The notes under the pieces were generated by a model. The model was given only the letters and a program-made list of their open reading frames with translations. It searched no databases and was not told where the DNA came from. Positions 35,589-44,018 of a stretch of DNA of 64,000 nucleotides are shown here, one piece after another (the first letter of the stretch is position 1; each line of letters begins with the position of its first letter). Where the stretch lies: contig NZ_JAMXOT010000104.1 of the NCBI RefSeq assembly GCF_024220515.1, positions 20,607 through 84,606 on the forward strand, given 5' to 3'. Made by a program: the position numbers and the translations under genes. Source of the DNA: Oscillatoria sp. HE19RPO. GTDB taxonomy: Bacteria; Cyanobacteriota; Cyanobacteriia; Cyanobacteriales; Laspinemataceae.

Positions 35589-36952
35589 GGTTAGAATGGG
35601 AAGACTGACATTCTCGCGCTGAGTGTAGCTTTCAAAGGGTTTTAAACATAGAGGTTTTTGGCTGAGACTGTGGGTTCTTTTATGTGGGTTCTTTTAAAAG
35701 GGTGCGAGTTGTATTGGAATGGGTGGGGGGGTAGATGGGGAAAGAGCGATCGCCTTGAACCTCCCGAAGGTTTCCATAATAGGAGACGGTTTAGAAGTTG
35801 TTGTAACAAAGCAAACGGCTAAAAAATACGTTAATCTTTCCCCCTTGTCTTTTGTATAATTGGCAAATCATCCGCATTAATCATTCAATTAACTGAATTT
35901 TAAAAAATGCTGTAGCAACTTTTAAAAATTTCGATAACTCTTCATGTATGACAGCATTAGGCTGTAGTGGTAATTCATAAACTGCCACTACAGCCTAACA
36001 TTTTCATGTAATCTATTGAAGAATAATTGGGTTGGCAAAATTATATTTTAATTGAGTAAATTTAAAGTTTAACAAAAATTTGAAACAAACCAAAGCTCTG
36101 GTCTGAGCGGATAGCAGTTCAATCCTTATTTTAAATCAGTTTTTGGTTTGCAGATGCTTGTGGCGGTTAAGGAAGAATGCAATTTCTCACTCATGTATTA
36201 ACAATAAATTAGGATTTACTTCCCATAATGAAAGCAAAAAAAATCGGGTTATTTTTTCATCTCATTAACAGCCTATGGCGAACCTAACTAGAATGTTTGA
36301 ATGATTTAGATGCACTATTAGTAACCCAAAATTAATTTGACAATAGCTCTAAGCCCAAGGACTTTAGACTGCGAGGTAGAAAGCTTGCTATTTTTAGGTC
36401 AAACTGATTTAGATGCGCTATAGACTTGATTGAAATAAATGCCAATAATTCCCCCAAAATCTTTTGCATGACGGGTTTTGGAGGTCTCCCCCTCTCCCTC
36501 TCAATCGCTCCAATCTTCAAGCGCGGTATTAGCAAAATTTATAATTCAACTTATGGGCTAGACAAAATTCAGGTTATAATCCACAAGGCGGACGAACTTT
36601 ACCCATCGGCATACCTCATAACGCTACTTGTAGGAAAGGAAAAAGCCCAGAGTAATTGGTAACAAATGCTACCAGGGAGAATTAATAGATAAAAGTTCTT
36701 GACCGAACTACAGTTTTAGGCCATGATAAAGGCACTCACAACAGGGGTACACTAGCGCCCTAATTTGCGAGCGGATTGATGCCAAAACTCCCAAGGTGAC
36801 TTAGGGGGGTGACCCAGAACAGCCTATATCCGTCCAGGGCCACGTGAATTCGGCCCGCAAATTTGGGGAAAGCCTGTATAATCACTCTGCTGTTGGTTTT
36901 GATTTCCCCAATGTAGTCCAGGGGAAAGTATTCCATCGAACTCTAAATTGGT
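35589..36952. other. gene-free spacer between porins
   Basis: About 1.36 kb. A perfect stem TTAGGCTGTAGTGG with its inverse (35957-35998) stands out and could be a terminator or a small palindromic repeat. A TATAAT at 36877-36882 may be the promoter of porin copy 2. Short frames (for example 36426-36662) lack any domain or codon support. Confidence 0.5.
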
Positions 36953-36970
36953 GTGAGGAGAAGAGGGAAA

Positions 36971-38731
36971 ATGTCTAAAGTATTGTGGAATTCGCTGTTG
37001 GTCAGTCCAGCAGTATTAGCTTCAGCGTTAGTTGGAGCGGCTTTAGGGTCCGGAGTGGGTGCATCTGAGGCGATCGCCTCGGAAATCCCAGCCGACTGGA
37101 TGCCAACCGCTCAGGCAAATGAGTTCGCCCCACCGACTGAATTTTCGGCAAATGGGGTTGACTTAAACGGCGCGATCGCCCAAGTCCAAGATGCTGAACC
37201 GTCGGCGGCAGAAACGGCCAACATCTTACAACAACTCACTGAATACGGATCTGAAGCGAATAGTGGTCTGATCACCCAAGTCACCTCCGTGTCTCAACTC
37301 CGGGACGTGCAACCCACTGACTGGGCCTTCCAAGCCCTCCAATCCCTAGTTGAGCGCTATCGCTGTATCGCAGGTTATCCCGATGGGACCTTTCGCGGCA
37401 ACCGGGCCTTAACTCGTTATGAATTTGCTGCCGGTTTAAACGCCTGTTTAGAGCGCATCAACGAAATCATTGCCGCTCAAATCGAAGGGGTGCTAGGCAG
37501 AGACGACCTGATCACCCTGCAACGGTTAGTTGAAGAGTTTGGGGCTGAACTCGCCACCTTACGGGGTCGTGTAGACGCCCTGGAAGTGCGGGTCACTGAA
37601 CTTGAAGCCAATCAGTTTTCCACCACCACCAAACTCTTTGGCGAATCTATCTTTGCCTTGTCCTTGTCCGAAGGTGGAAATAGCGTCGGAGGCGAAACCG
37701 AAAGTGGCGTTCAATTTGGAACCCGCACTCGTTTGGCATTTGTGACCAGCTTTACTGGGGACGACTTCTTGTACACCCGACTCCAAATCAATAATCTCGA
37801 CTCCTTCTCCGGTACCAACACCTTCACCCCGGAAGGTGACCTCAAGTTTGGAGTTGGCCCTTACCAATCGGGCAGCACCAACGTCGAACTCGATTGGTTA
37901 GCCTATGAAACCACTGTTGGCAACGCCCGCGTTGTCTTTCTTCCTGTAGGCGGTATTGTCCCTGACTTTGCCAGCACCATCACCCCCTTGGATGGAGATG
38001 GGGGCAGCGGCGCCCTGTCTCGGTTCGGGACCCGCGCTCCCATTTATAACATGGTTGAAGGCTCCGGGATTGGCTTAAATTTTGATGCCGGTCCTGCAGA
38101 AGTCAGCCTGGGGTATTTAGCTCGAAATGCTGGAACCCCGACCCGTCGCAACGGTCTAACCGATGGCCCTTACGGAGCCTTAGCCCAAGTGGTCTTTAAG
38201 CCAGTTACAGGTCTGCAACTAGGTCTGACTTACGTCAATGCCTATCGCACCGATCTGGCCACAGGTAGCCAGCTTGCTACTCCTACAATTTCTGGTCCCA
38301 TTCGTGAAGATTCTCCAACATTGCGCTCTTACACCACCATCAGCAACGCCTATGGTGTTCAACTAGGTTATGATACGGGAGCCTTTGCTGTCGGAGGTTG
38401 GGCCGGTTACACTAACGCTCGCATCCTCGACGAAGGTGTTAAAGGCGACTTGGGCATCTGGAACTGGGCCGTTAACTTAGCGGTTAACGCTGGACCTCCG
38501 GGCAGCCAATTGGGTCTGATTTTCGGTATGGAACCCCGAGTCACCACAGATGATTTTAATGGGGCGCTTGAAGATACAGATACTTCTTACCACGTTGAAG
38601 GGTTTTACCAGTATCAGCTCACGGAGAATATTGCTATTACTCCGGGCTTTATCTGGTTGACGGCTCCGGATCACAACGATTTCAACGATGATGTGGTGAT
38701 TGGAACCATCCGTACCACGTTCCGATTCTAA
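36971..38731 (+). CDS. SLH-domain cyanobacterial porin (OprB-like), copy 2
   Basis: A 586-residue paralogue of the upstream porin with the same layout: signal peptide, SLH domain (VSQLRDVQPTDWAFQALQSL), coiled coil (LRGRVDALEVRVTELE) and barrel ending RTTFRF. The SLH and C-terminal barrel parts are nearly identical to copy 1. The post-signal-peptide segment and one barrel region (LDWLAYETTVGNARVVFLPVGG) diverge, so pore properties may differ. The start is ATG 36971, after GAGGAGAAGAGGG as in copy 1. It probably has its own promoter in the long spacer. Confidence 0.9.
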   Translation: MSKVLWNSLLVSPAVLASALVGAALGSGVGASEAIASEIPADWMPTAQANEFAPPTEFSANGVDLNGAIAQVQDAEPSAAETANILQQLTEYGSEANSGLITQVTSVSQLRDVQPTDWAFQALQSLVERYRCIAGYPDGTFRGNRALTRYEFAAGLNACLERINEIIAAQIEGVLGRDDLITLQRLVEEFGAELATLRGRVDALEVRVTELEANQFSTTTKLFGESIFALSLSEGGNSVGGETESGVQFGTRTRLAFVTSFTGDDFLYTRLQINNLDSFSGTNTFTPEGDLKFGVGPYQSGSTNVELDWLAYETTVGNARVVFLPVGGIVPDFASTITPLDGDGGSGALSRFGTRAPIYNMVEGSGIGLNFDAGPAEVSLGYLARNAGTPTRRNGLTDGPYGALAQVVFKPVTGLQLGLTYVNAYRTDLATGSQLATPTISGPIREDSPTLRSYTTISNAYGVQLGYDTGAFAVGGWAGYTNARILDEGVKGDLGIWNWAVNLAVNAGPPGSQLGLIFGMEPRVTTDDFNGALEDTDTSYHVEGFYQYQLTENIAITPGFIWLTAPDHNDFNDDVVIGTIRTTFRF

Positions 38732-38801
38732 AATCAGTACAATTTCTGGATGAGGGGGGTTCACACTCCCCTGATTTTTAATTCATCATCACAAATACTG
38801 G

Positions 38802-38837
38802 AACCCTCTAAAGGTTAAGAATTTTAGAGGTTTTCTT
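38802..38837 (+). terminator. hairpin after porin copy 2
   Basis: AACCCTCTAAA pairs with TTTTAGAGGTT, followed by a weak T-run. A second, better terminator follows at 38848-38872. Confidence 0.5.
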
Positions 38838-38847
38838 GTCAGACTTT

Positions 38848-38872
38848 GCCATGCTCTGTGCATGGCTTTTTT
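38848..38872 (+). terminator. rho-independent terminator
   Basis: GCCATGC and GCATGGC form a seven-base-pair stem with a TCTGT loop, followed by TTTTTT. It is the clearest intrinsic terminator for the second porin. Confidence 0.75.
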
Positions 38873-38975
38873 CGTGTTTATTGCCTAGGTTGACAAGACG
38901 AACCTGAGTTAATAACAGCAGCTTCTTGAGTTGAGGATAGACCCGATGAATTCCCCCGAGGGTTATGAATTGGCT

Positions 38976-39413
38976 TTAAATGTAGTACATGATATTACCC
39001 TGCTGCTTGGCATTCCGCAGTTCGCAAACATCTTTCAGGGTATATTTTTGCAAGACAGATTTAGAGGCTTCCTGAGCCTCTTTCCAGACCTCTCGAACAA
39101 CTTCATTCTCTAGGGTTTTGGGGGTTGAATCGTTTTCCGAGAGTCCGGCATCTAATCCTTCTATGCAGGTCACCACATCTAAGAGAGTGATTTTCCAAGG
39201 TTCCCGAGCCAAAAGATAGCCACCTTTTGCGCCCCTTTGACTGCGAACCAGACCACAGCGCCGTAAGGAGGCTAAAAGTTGCTCTAAGTAACGGTCAGGA
39301 ATATTTTGTTGAGCAGCTATCTGGCGAATTTGTAGCGGCTCTCCTTTATCATATTGGCTTGCTAACTCTAAGAGGGCTAACAGCGCGTATTCACTTTTAC
39401 AGGAAAGTTCCAC
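38976..39413 (-). CDS. Rrf2-family transcriptional regulator
   Basis: A 145-residue protein with the Rrf2 winged helix: SCKSEYALLALLELASQYD, IRQIAAQQNIPDRYLEQLLASLR and GLVRSQRGAKGGYLL (the wing). It begins with GTG at 39413. The three closely spaced Cys that bind the Fe-S cluster in IscR are not present. Only C84 (TCIEGLD) and C133 remain, so it probably senses something other than by a classical cluster, as CymR or the cyanobacterial Rrf2 proteins do. No iron-sulfur assembly genes are nearby. The target genes are not visible. Confidence 0.88.
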   Translation of the reverse strand: MELSCKSEYALLALLELASQYDKGEPLQIRQIAAQQNIPDRYLEQLLASLRRCGLVRSQRGAKGGYLLAREPWKITLLDVVTCIEGLDAGLSENDSTPKTLENEVVREVWKEAQEASKSVLQKYTLKDVCELRNAKQQGNIMYYI

Positions 39414-39539
39414 TGTTTAAAATACAAGATACGTTTAAGGGCTAAGTTGCAAAAATTAGCCACTGGCGTCTATTATACTGCGGTTTTACAGATCTTCTGA
39501 GACCCGGATCTTGGCCCTTCTACAAAAATCGCCATTCTT

Positions 39540-39670
39540 AAGGTGGCTCTATCTGGGGTTAGTAGGGTGGGAAAAAGCAATTGTAGGGTGGGCAGTGCCC
39601 ACCGTCAGTCAGGTGGGCACTGCCCACCCTACAATTGCTTCTTAGGCAAGGTGGCTCTACCTGGGGTTAG
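39540..39670. repeat. palindrome flanked by 23-bp direct repeats
   Basis: A 29-bp arm starting AAGCAATTGTAGGGTGGGCA (39575-39603) has its exact inverse at 39612-39640. This unit is framed by direct copies beginning AAGGTGGCTCTA (39540-39562 and 39648-39670, one mismatch). The arrangement looks like an inserted palindromic repeat with a target or flank duplication. No gene is present. Confidence 0.7.
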
Positions 39671-39728
39671 CTCGTTGAGGCTCCAGATAGTTTTAAACTT
39701 TTTTAACCCCGAACAAATGGTCATAGAG

Positions 39729-39760
39729 AAAGCCTACACCCCTTGGAGAGTGTAGGCTTT
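39729..39760 (+). terminator. isolated terminator-like hairpin
   Basis: AAAGCCTACAC pairs with GTGTAGGCTTT around a CCCTTGGAGA loop. No gene ends just upstream on the plus strand, so the transcript it serves, if any, is unknown. Confidence 0.5.
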
Positions 39761-39946
39761 GCTATGGATCAACGATTGATCCGCTTTGATTTGATTAGGG
39801 CACAGAGGACCCGAAAGAGCGACCTGACTAACGAGTCTGAAAAAACTCTAGGAGTTTTTTTAACTTCGGTGCAGAAGGGAAAGGCGCAACGCCAATCCCC
39901 ACTGAAATTCACCGTTGATTAACCAGAAGCGTTAGAAAGGGGGATT

Positions 39947-40933
39947 CTATAGACCCGGGATCTGATTTCCAAAGTCTTCTAGGATCAAGTCGAAGTTGAG
40001 CTGGGGAAGGAACTGGTTATCAAAGCTTTGGAAGCGGATTCCTGTATCTTTGTAAACCAGATACTCTCCATAGGTGATGCTACCGTATCGACCAAATTGG
40101 GAAGATTCCAGGGCAGATAGGAGTGAACCAGCCAGGTTGCTGCGATCGAGACGGAAGACCATGAATTGCAGTCTTGCCGTGCTCAGGCGATCGAAGATGG
40201 CTACTGCATCCCCTGGGTTGGTAGTCCGTGCCACCACCGAGGCTAAACTGATGCTGTTATATCCTTCTAGCAATCCAATTCCACCTCTGGCAAAAGCAGC
40301 TTCTGCCGCATTCAGAATGGCTAGGGTGTTAGGCTTGGTGAGCGCAGCCTGGACCAGAGGCGTATTAAGCAACTGACCTAAAGGAATCCCGAGTCGGTTA
40401 GCAAGACCTTGCAGGAAGCTTAAGACATCCGTGGGGATCCCTGGGGGCGCTACCGGGGGCGCTACTGGGGGCGCTACTGGGGGCGCTACCGGAGGTGCTA
40501 CCGGGGGCGCTACCGGGGGCGCTACCGGGGGCGCTACCGGGGGCGCTACTGGGGGCGCTACCGGGGGTGCTACCGGGGGCGCTACCGGGGGCGCTACTGG
40601 GGGCGCTACCGGGGGTGCTACCGGGGGCGCTACTGGGGGCGCTACCGGGGGCGCTACTGGGGGCGCTACTGGCGGTTGCACCGGAGGCGCTACTGGCGGG
40701 GTCGGCGTCGGCGTCGGCGTTGGCGTCGGCGGAGGCGCTACGGGTGTTCCGATCGGTAACGCAGGCGTAATCGGATCCGGCGGGATCACCGGATTAATCG
40801 GTGAAATAGGAGATTGAGCATTCGCTGGTGCGCCTGCTGAGATCGATATTGCTGAGGCAGTAGCTGCCATCCCTACAAAGAAAAGGCGGCTACTAGATGA
40901 TTTAAGTTTCGAGAATCGCTGTTTTCCGTTCAT
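39947..40933 (-). CDS. secreted protein with VAPP tetrapeptide-repeat linker
   Basis: From ATG 40933 the protein has 328 residues; the TTG at 40960 is an alternative. A signal peptide (LFFVGMAATASAISISAGAPANAQ) is followed by a Pro-rich region with TPTPTPTP and about 20 VAPP units. The units are encoded by a 12-bp repeat at about 40440-40690. A globular C-terminal domain of about 160 residues follows (DVLSFLQGLANRLGIPLGQLL, then SLASVVARTTNPGDAVAIFD). I do not recognise the domain. The Pro-rich spacer could span the periplasm or cell wall. It is the last gene of the envelope or exopolysaccharide region. Confidence 0.75.
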   Translation of the reverse strand: MNGKQRFSKLKSSSSRLFFVGMAATASAISISAGAPANAQSPISPINPVIPPDPITPALPIGTPVAPPPTPTPTPTPTPPVAPPVQPPVAPPVAPPVAPPVAPPVAPPVAPPVAPPVAPPVAPPVAPPVAPPVAPPVAPPVAPPVAPPVAPPVAPPVAPPVAPPGIPTDVLSFLQGLANRLGIPLGQLLNTPLVQAALTKPNTLAILNAAEAAFARGGIGLLEGYNSISLASVVARTTNPGDAVAIFDRLSTARLQFMVFRLDRSNLAGSLLSALESSQFGRYGSITYGEYLVYKDTGIRFQSFDNQFLPQLNFDLILEDFGNQIPGL

Positions 40934-40960
40934 ATAACCACATCCCGCGAGAATACCCAA

Positions 40961-41483
40961 CTCAAAACAGTTGGGAGGAAGCGATGCGGGTATAGCCGCT
41001 TCCTATGGACAGTTGGCCCTAATATTGGGAGACCGAGAGCTCTTAAATTCAAACTCTAATCGACTGCCCATCAACGTTGACGCAAACACTCCTTGAGAGT
41101 CTTGGATACAAGACATCTACCATCTGGATCACTTCAATCCCCGAAAAGGAGATGAGGTACATAGCTGATTTTAAACCGACAACCCTATCTCATCTGAGAA
41201 CATCAGTGAGGTGATAGGGCGCAGGGTTCGCCGGGGGACTGAATGTCATCATGTCCTCTGTTGCCAGGTTTCTGCTACTCTCTGCATCAAAGACTTGGGA
41301 GGTAGCTCATTTCATTCCCACTTTGACTGCACAGGTATTTGTAAATACCCATTTACCCTTGATCGGCGATTACCAAACCTGTTCATTGTTTGGGTAATGC
41401 CTTTACTTGTTTTATCGTACCTAGCGGTGATCGTGCATTTTTCGCTTTCTCCAAAAAGGAGAGAATAACGACTGTGCAGTTGT
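40961..41483. other. gene-free spacer in envelope locus
   Basis: About 520 bp upstream of the VAPP-repeat gene. A short palindrome, GGTATTTGTAAATACC, lies near 41334. An 85-codon plus-strand frame here starts with GTG and has no homology-like features. No RNA family was recognised. Confidence 0.45.
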
Positions 41484-43418
41484 TTAAAAAGAAATGCCGT
41501 AGACTATATTCAAATTTAAGCGCACCCCATCACCGGCGTTACCTGTTAAGTCATTGAGTCCAAAGCTCGCGACCAAGGGAATCCTCCTAAAGGGTACCAC
41601 AGATAAGCCCATTGTCAAGTCAGTTCCAGTCCACTCTGCGATCGCATGAGCCTGGGAACCCATTGAGGTGGCGAAACTGCCAAACACATTCAGTTGTGTT
41701 CCCCCAAATTCATCCGTGGGGTCGACATTATCCTCAGTTCGGAAAACACCGTTGCCGATTCCGAGGGTGACAAACCCCAGACTAAAGGGTTTTTCAATGT
41801 CTTCATCAAAAATCAGGACTTTACTCACCGAGCTATAGAAACTGCGGCCCGTATCACTGGCGGCATCAACCCAATCCACAAGATTGACCACTCCCACTGA
41901 AACGGAAAAATTGTTCGGGAGCAGACGACTGGCTTGCAGGCTGATGCTACCTGCACCGAGATTATCATCTTGTCCACTCTCATTAGACAAACCTGTGATC
42001 GAGAGAGTTGCATCCAGGGCGACCGACTCTTCTGGATCCCCAAACCCCATAAAAAATGAAACTGCCCCATCTTCACTCGAAAACCGATTTCGGTTGTTGA
42101 AGATCACTCCAACCCCCAGATTGCCCCAACCCCCACCAAATCCAGTCGGGTTACTGAGGCTAATCCCCGGAAAGTTCCCCGGTGCGCCTAAGGCAACGGC
42201 AATTCGTCGCATTTGTTTACTGGTTAATGAGTCGATAAAACTCAGTAAAATCTCAACTTCTGCAGCGGGGAGAATAATATCTCCATCGGTTTCTGCCTGT
42301 CGGCGTTGGAAGATTTCGGTTAACTGATTCACTTGCCGGAGTTGCTCCGGGGTGAGGTCCTCTTCTCGGGCTGTTTCTAATACAACGAGGAGTTCGGCGA
42401 CTTCTTCGGGAGTAAACCTCCGGGGGGTTGGCCCTTGGGAGTCAATGTTTTGCTCAATTTGAGCCAGTTCTTCCTCACTCAGAGAGCTGATTAAGTTTTG
42501 GAGCTGTTCGGCTCGCTCAGGAGATAAGAACACCACCAGATCCCCTTGGGCTTCAAGTGCCTCTAGTTCCTGGACAAGAGTTTGAATTTCTTGCTGTTGT
42601 TGGGGTCGTAAATTTAAGCGTTGGATAATTGTCAGAAATGAGATCAACTCTTGGACCGTTGCGCGATCGAGGCGAGTCCCTCGGGCGAGTTCCACTCCTA
42701 CCGCAGATTGGATCTGGGCGCGTTCTTGTGGGGTCAGGGACTCGATCACCGAGAGAACCAGTTGAGTTTGCTCAGGAGATAGAATGGCTTGGGGCTGCCC
42801 CTGTGCTTGAATTGCTTCTAAATCTTGAATTAACCTGGAAATCTCCTGAGTTTGCTGGGGCCGCAGTCTTAGCTGTTGAATTCCGTCCAGGATTATTAAA
42901 ATTTCAGAAATCTCTTGTTGGGTGAATAAACCCACTTGCACTTCAGGCAAATCCAGAGCTTCTTGAATCTGGGAGATTTCTTGGGGGGTTAAGGAAGTCA
43001 ACAACCCGCGAATTTGTTGCGCTTGCCTAGAGGAGAGGACCACCTGGGGCTGCCCTTGATCGCTCAGTTGTTCTAATTCGCGAATCAGGGATTGGATCTC
43101 CTGAGCTTGTTGGGGCCTTAGTCCTTGCCGTTCGACCTCTTGGAACAAGAGGATAATCTGTTCGAGTTCTCGTTGAGTGTAGGTAACCGTTGACTCCTGT
43201 TGTGGAGCAGTGGGTGGAACAGGTCTGGTATTCTGTTTGCTGTTGGGCACCTCAGCAGTCTGCCCGGTTGTGTTGCCCACGGGGTGAGGATTGGCTAAAC
43301 TTAATCCTGATGGCAGCACAATAGCTGCACTAATACCGGCCAGCAAACTCAGACGCAATACAAGCTGATGTAAGAACACACCTAAAACTCCCCATACCAT
43401 GTTTAAACAAGTATCCAT
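41484..43418 (-). CDS. probable outer-membrane protein with four 85-residue repeats and C-terminal barrel
   Basis: A 644-residue protein with an N-terminal signal or anchor (VLRLSLLAGISAAIVLPSGL). Four helical repeats have an exact 85-residue spacing; the LRPQQ or LTPEQ motif falls at residues 100, 185, 270 and 355. Each repeat contains a Q/E-rich helix pair and a LTPQEIxQI-like helix. The last 220 residues are Gly-rich and alternating, as in a beta-barrel (GGGWGNLGVGVIFNNRNRFS), and end with Phe (NIVYGISF). I do not recognise a named family. Its position among polysaccharide export genes suggests an outer-membrane component of that locus; this is inferred. Confidence 0.7.
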   Translation of the reverse strand: MDTCLNMVWGVLGVFLHQLVLRLSLLAGISAAIVLPSGLSLANPHPVGNTTGQTAEVPNSKQNTRPVPPTAPQQESTVTYTQRELEQIILLFQEVERQGLRPQQAQEIQSLIRELEQLSDQGQPQVVLSSRQAQQIRGLLTSLTPQEISQIQEALDLPEVQVGLFTQQEISEILIILDGIQQLRLRPQQTQEISRLIQDLEAIQAQGQPQAILSPEQTQLVLSVIESLTPQERAQIQSAVGVELARGTRLDRATVQELISFLTIIQRLNLRPQQQQEIQTLVQELEALEAQGDLVVFLSPERAEQLQNLISSLSEEELAQIEQNIDSQGPTPRRFTPEEVAELLVVLETAREEDLTPEQLRQVNQLTEIFQRRQAETDGDIILPAAEVEILLSFIDSLTSKQMRRIAVALGAPGNFPGISLSNPTGFGGGWGNLGVGVIFNNRNRFSSEDGAVSFFMGFGDPEESVALDATLSITGLSNESGQDDNLGAGSISLQASRLLPNNFSVSVGVVNLVDWVDAASDTGRSFYSSVSKVLIFDEDIEKPFSLGFVTLGIGNGVFRTEDNVDPTDEFGGTQLNVFGSFATSMGSQAHAIAEWTGTDLTMGLSVVPFRRIPLVASFGLNDLTGNAGDGVRLNLNIVYGISF

Positions 43419-44018
43419 TGAACCACATTGGTCTTAAGGAAATACAAGCCTTTCCTATCTACAAATTGTCAAACCTAAGCTCCCATAGGTGCTTCAGCTT
43501 AACGTTGCGTGACGCTCATCCACAATAGCATTGTTCCCGAGCCTCAACACACCCAGTTATTTGAGTGGACGGGCTAAAATTTTAAACCTGTAAAAAGTTT
43601 CTGAATTTTCAGAGGGAAAGAAGGCTTCTCTAAAGGCTGACGGGGAATTCAAGAAGAAATTCTGGGATCCTGACTAAAGGAAGACAATCAAACGGCTTTC
43701 CAAAATCTCAAACGGCCAATTTTTTGTCCATGTTTCCCGATCTGGTTTTAAGATTTTCAGTGAGTTACTCTCGCGAAGATTTGATGCTGGCAAGAATAGA
43801 ACTTTTGGTGGAATTATTTTCCAATTCAAACAGACAACTGCTTACCGGAAAACCGTTGATCGGAAACTGGGACGCTTGTTAATAAAAAAGTTTAGGGGAT
43901 CTCCATTAGACCTCAGACCTCTTGCAAAAAAAAGGATTGATCCCCCCAACCCCCCTTAAAAAGGGGGGCTGTTTAGAATTTTGCAAGAAGTCTATTGGAC
44001 TGGAGCAAACCCACCCCA
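43419..44018. other. gene-free spacer with a TIR repeat
   Basis: About 600 bp without a gene. At 43915-43993 an element runs from AGACCTCTTGCAAAA to TTTTGCAAGAAGTCT, inverted ends around CCCCCCTTAAAAAGGGGGG. This hairpin may also terminate transcripts. Confidence 0.55.
43915..43993. repeat. 79-bp inverted-end repeat
   Basis: The 15-bp ends AGACCTCTTGCAAAA and TTTTGCAAGAAGTCT are inverted copies with one mismatch. They enclose a second hairpin, CCCCCCTT AAA AAGGGGGG. It has the look of a minimal MITE-like or REP-like repeat, distinct from families 1 and 2. Confidence 0.65.

Noticed and set aside
36426..36662. 78-codon frame in the porin spacer
   Set aside because: It has no ribosome binding site, domain or codon pattern, and overlaps an equally weak opposite frame at 36332-36535.
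40431..40817. Plus-strand frame coding GATGGATGG repeats
   Set aside because: It is the antisense shadow of the VAPP repeat array; the minus frame has a signal peptide and a globular domain.
41211..41468. 85-codon frame with a hydrophobic C-terminal stretch
   Set aside because: It has a GTG start, no ribosome binding site and no recognisable family; the single hydrophobic segment is not sufficient evidence.
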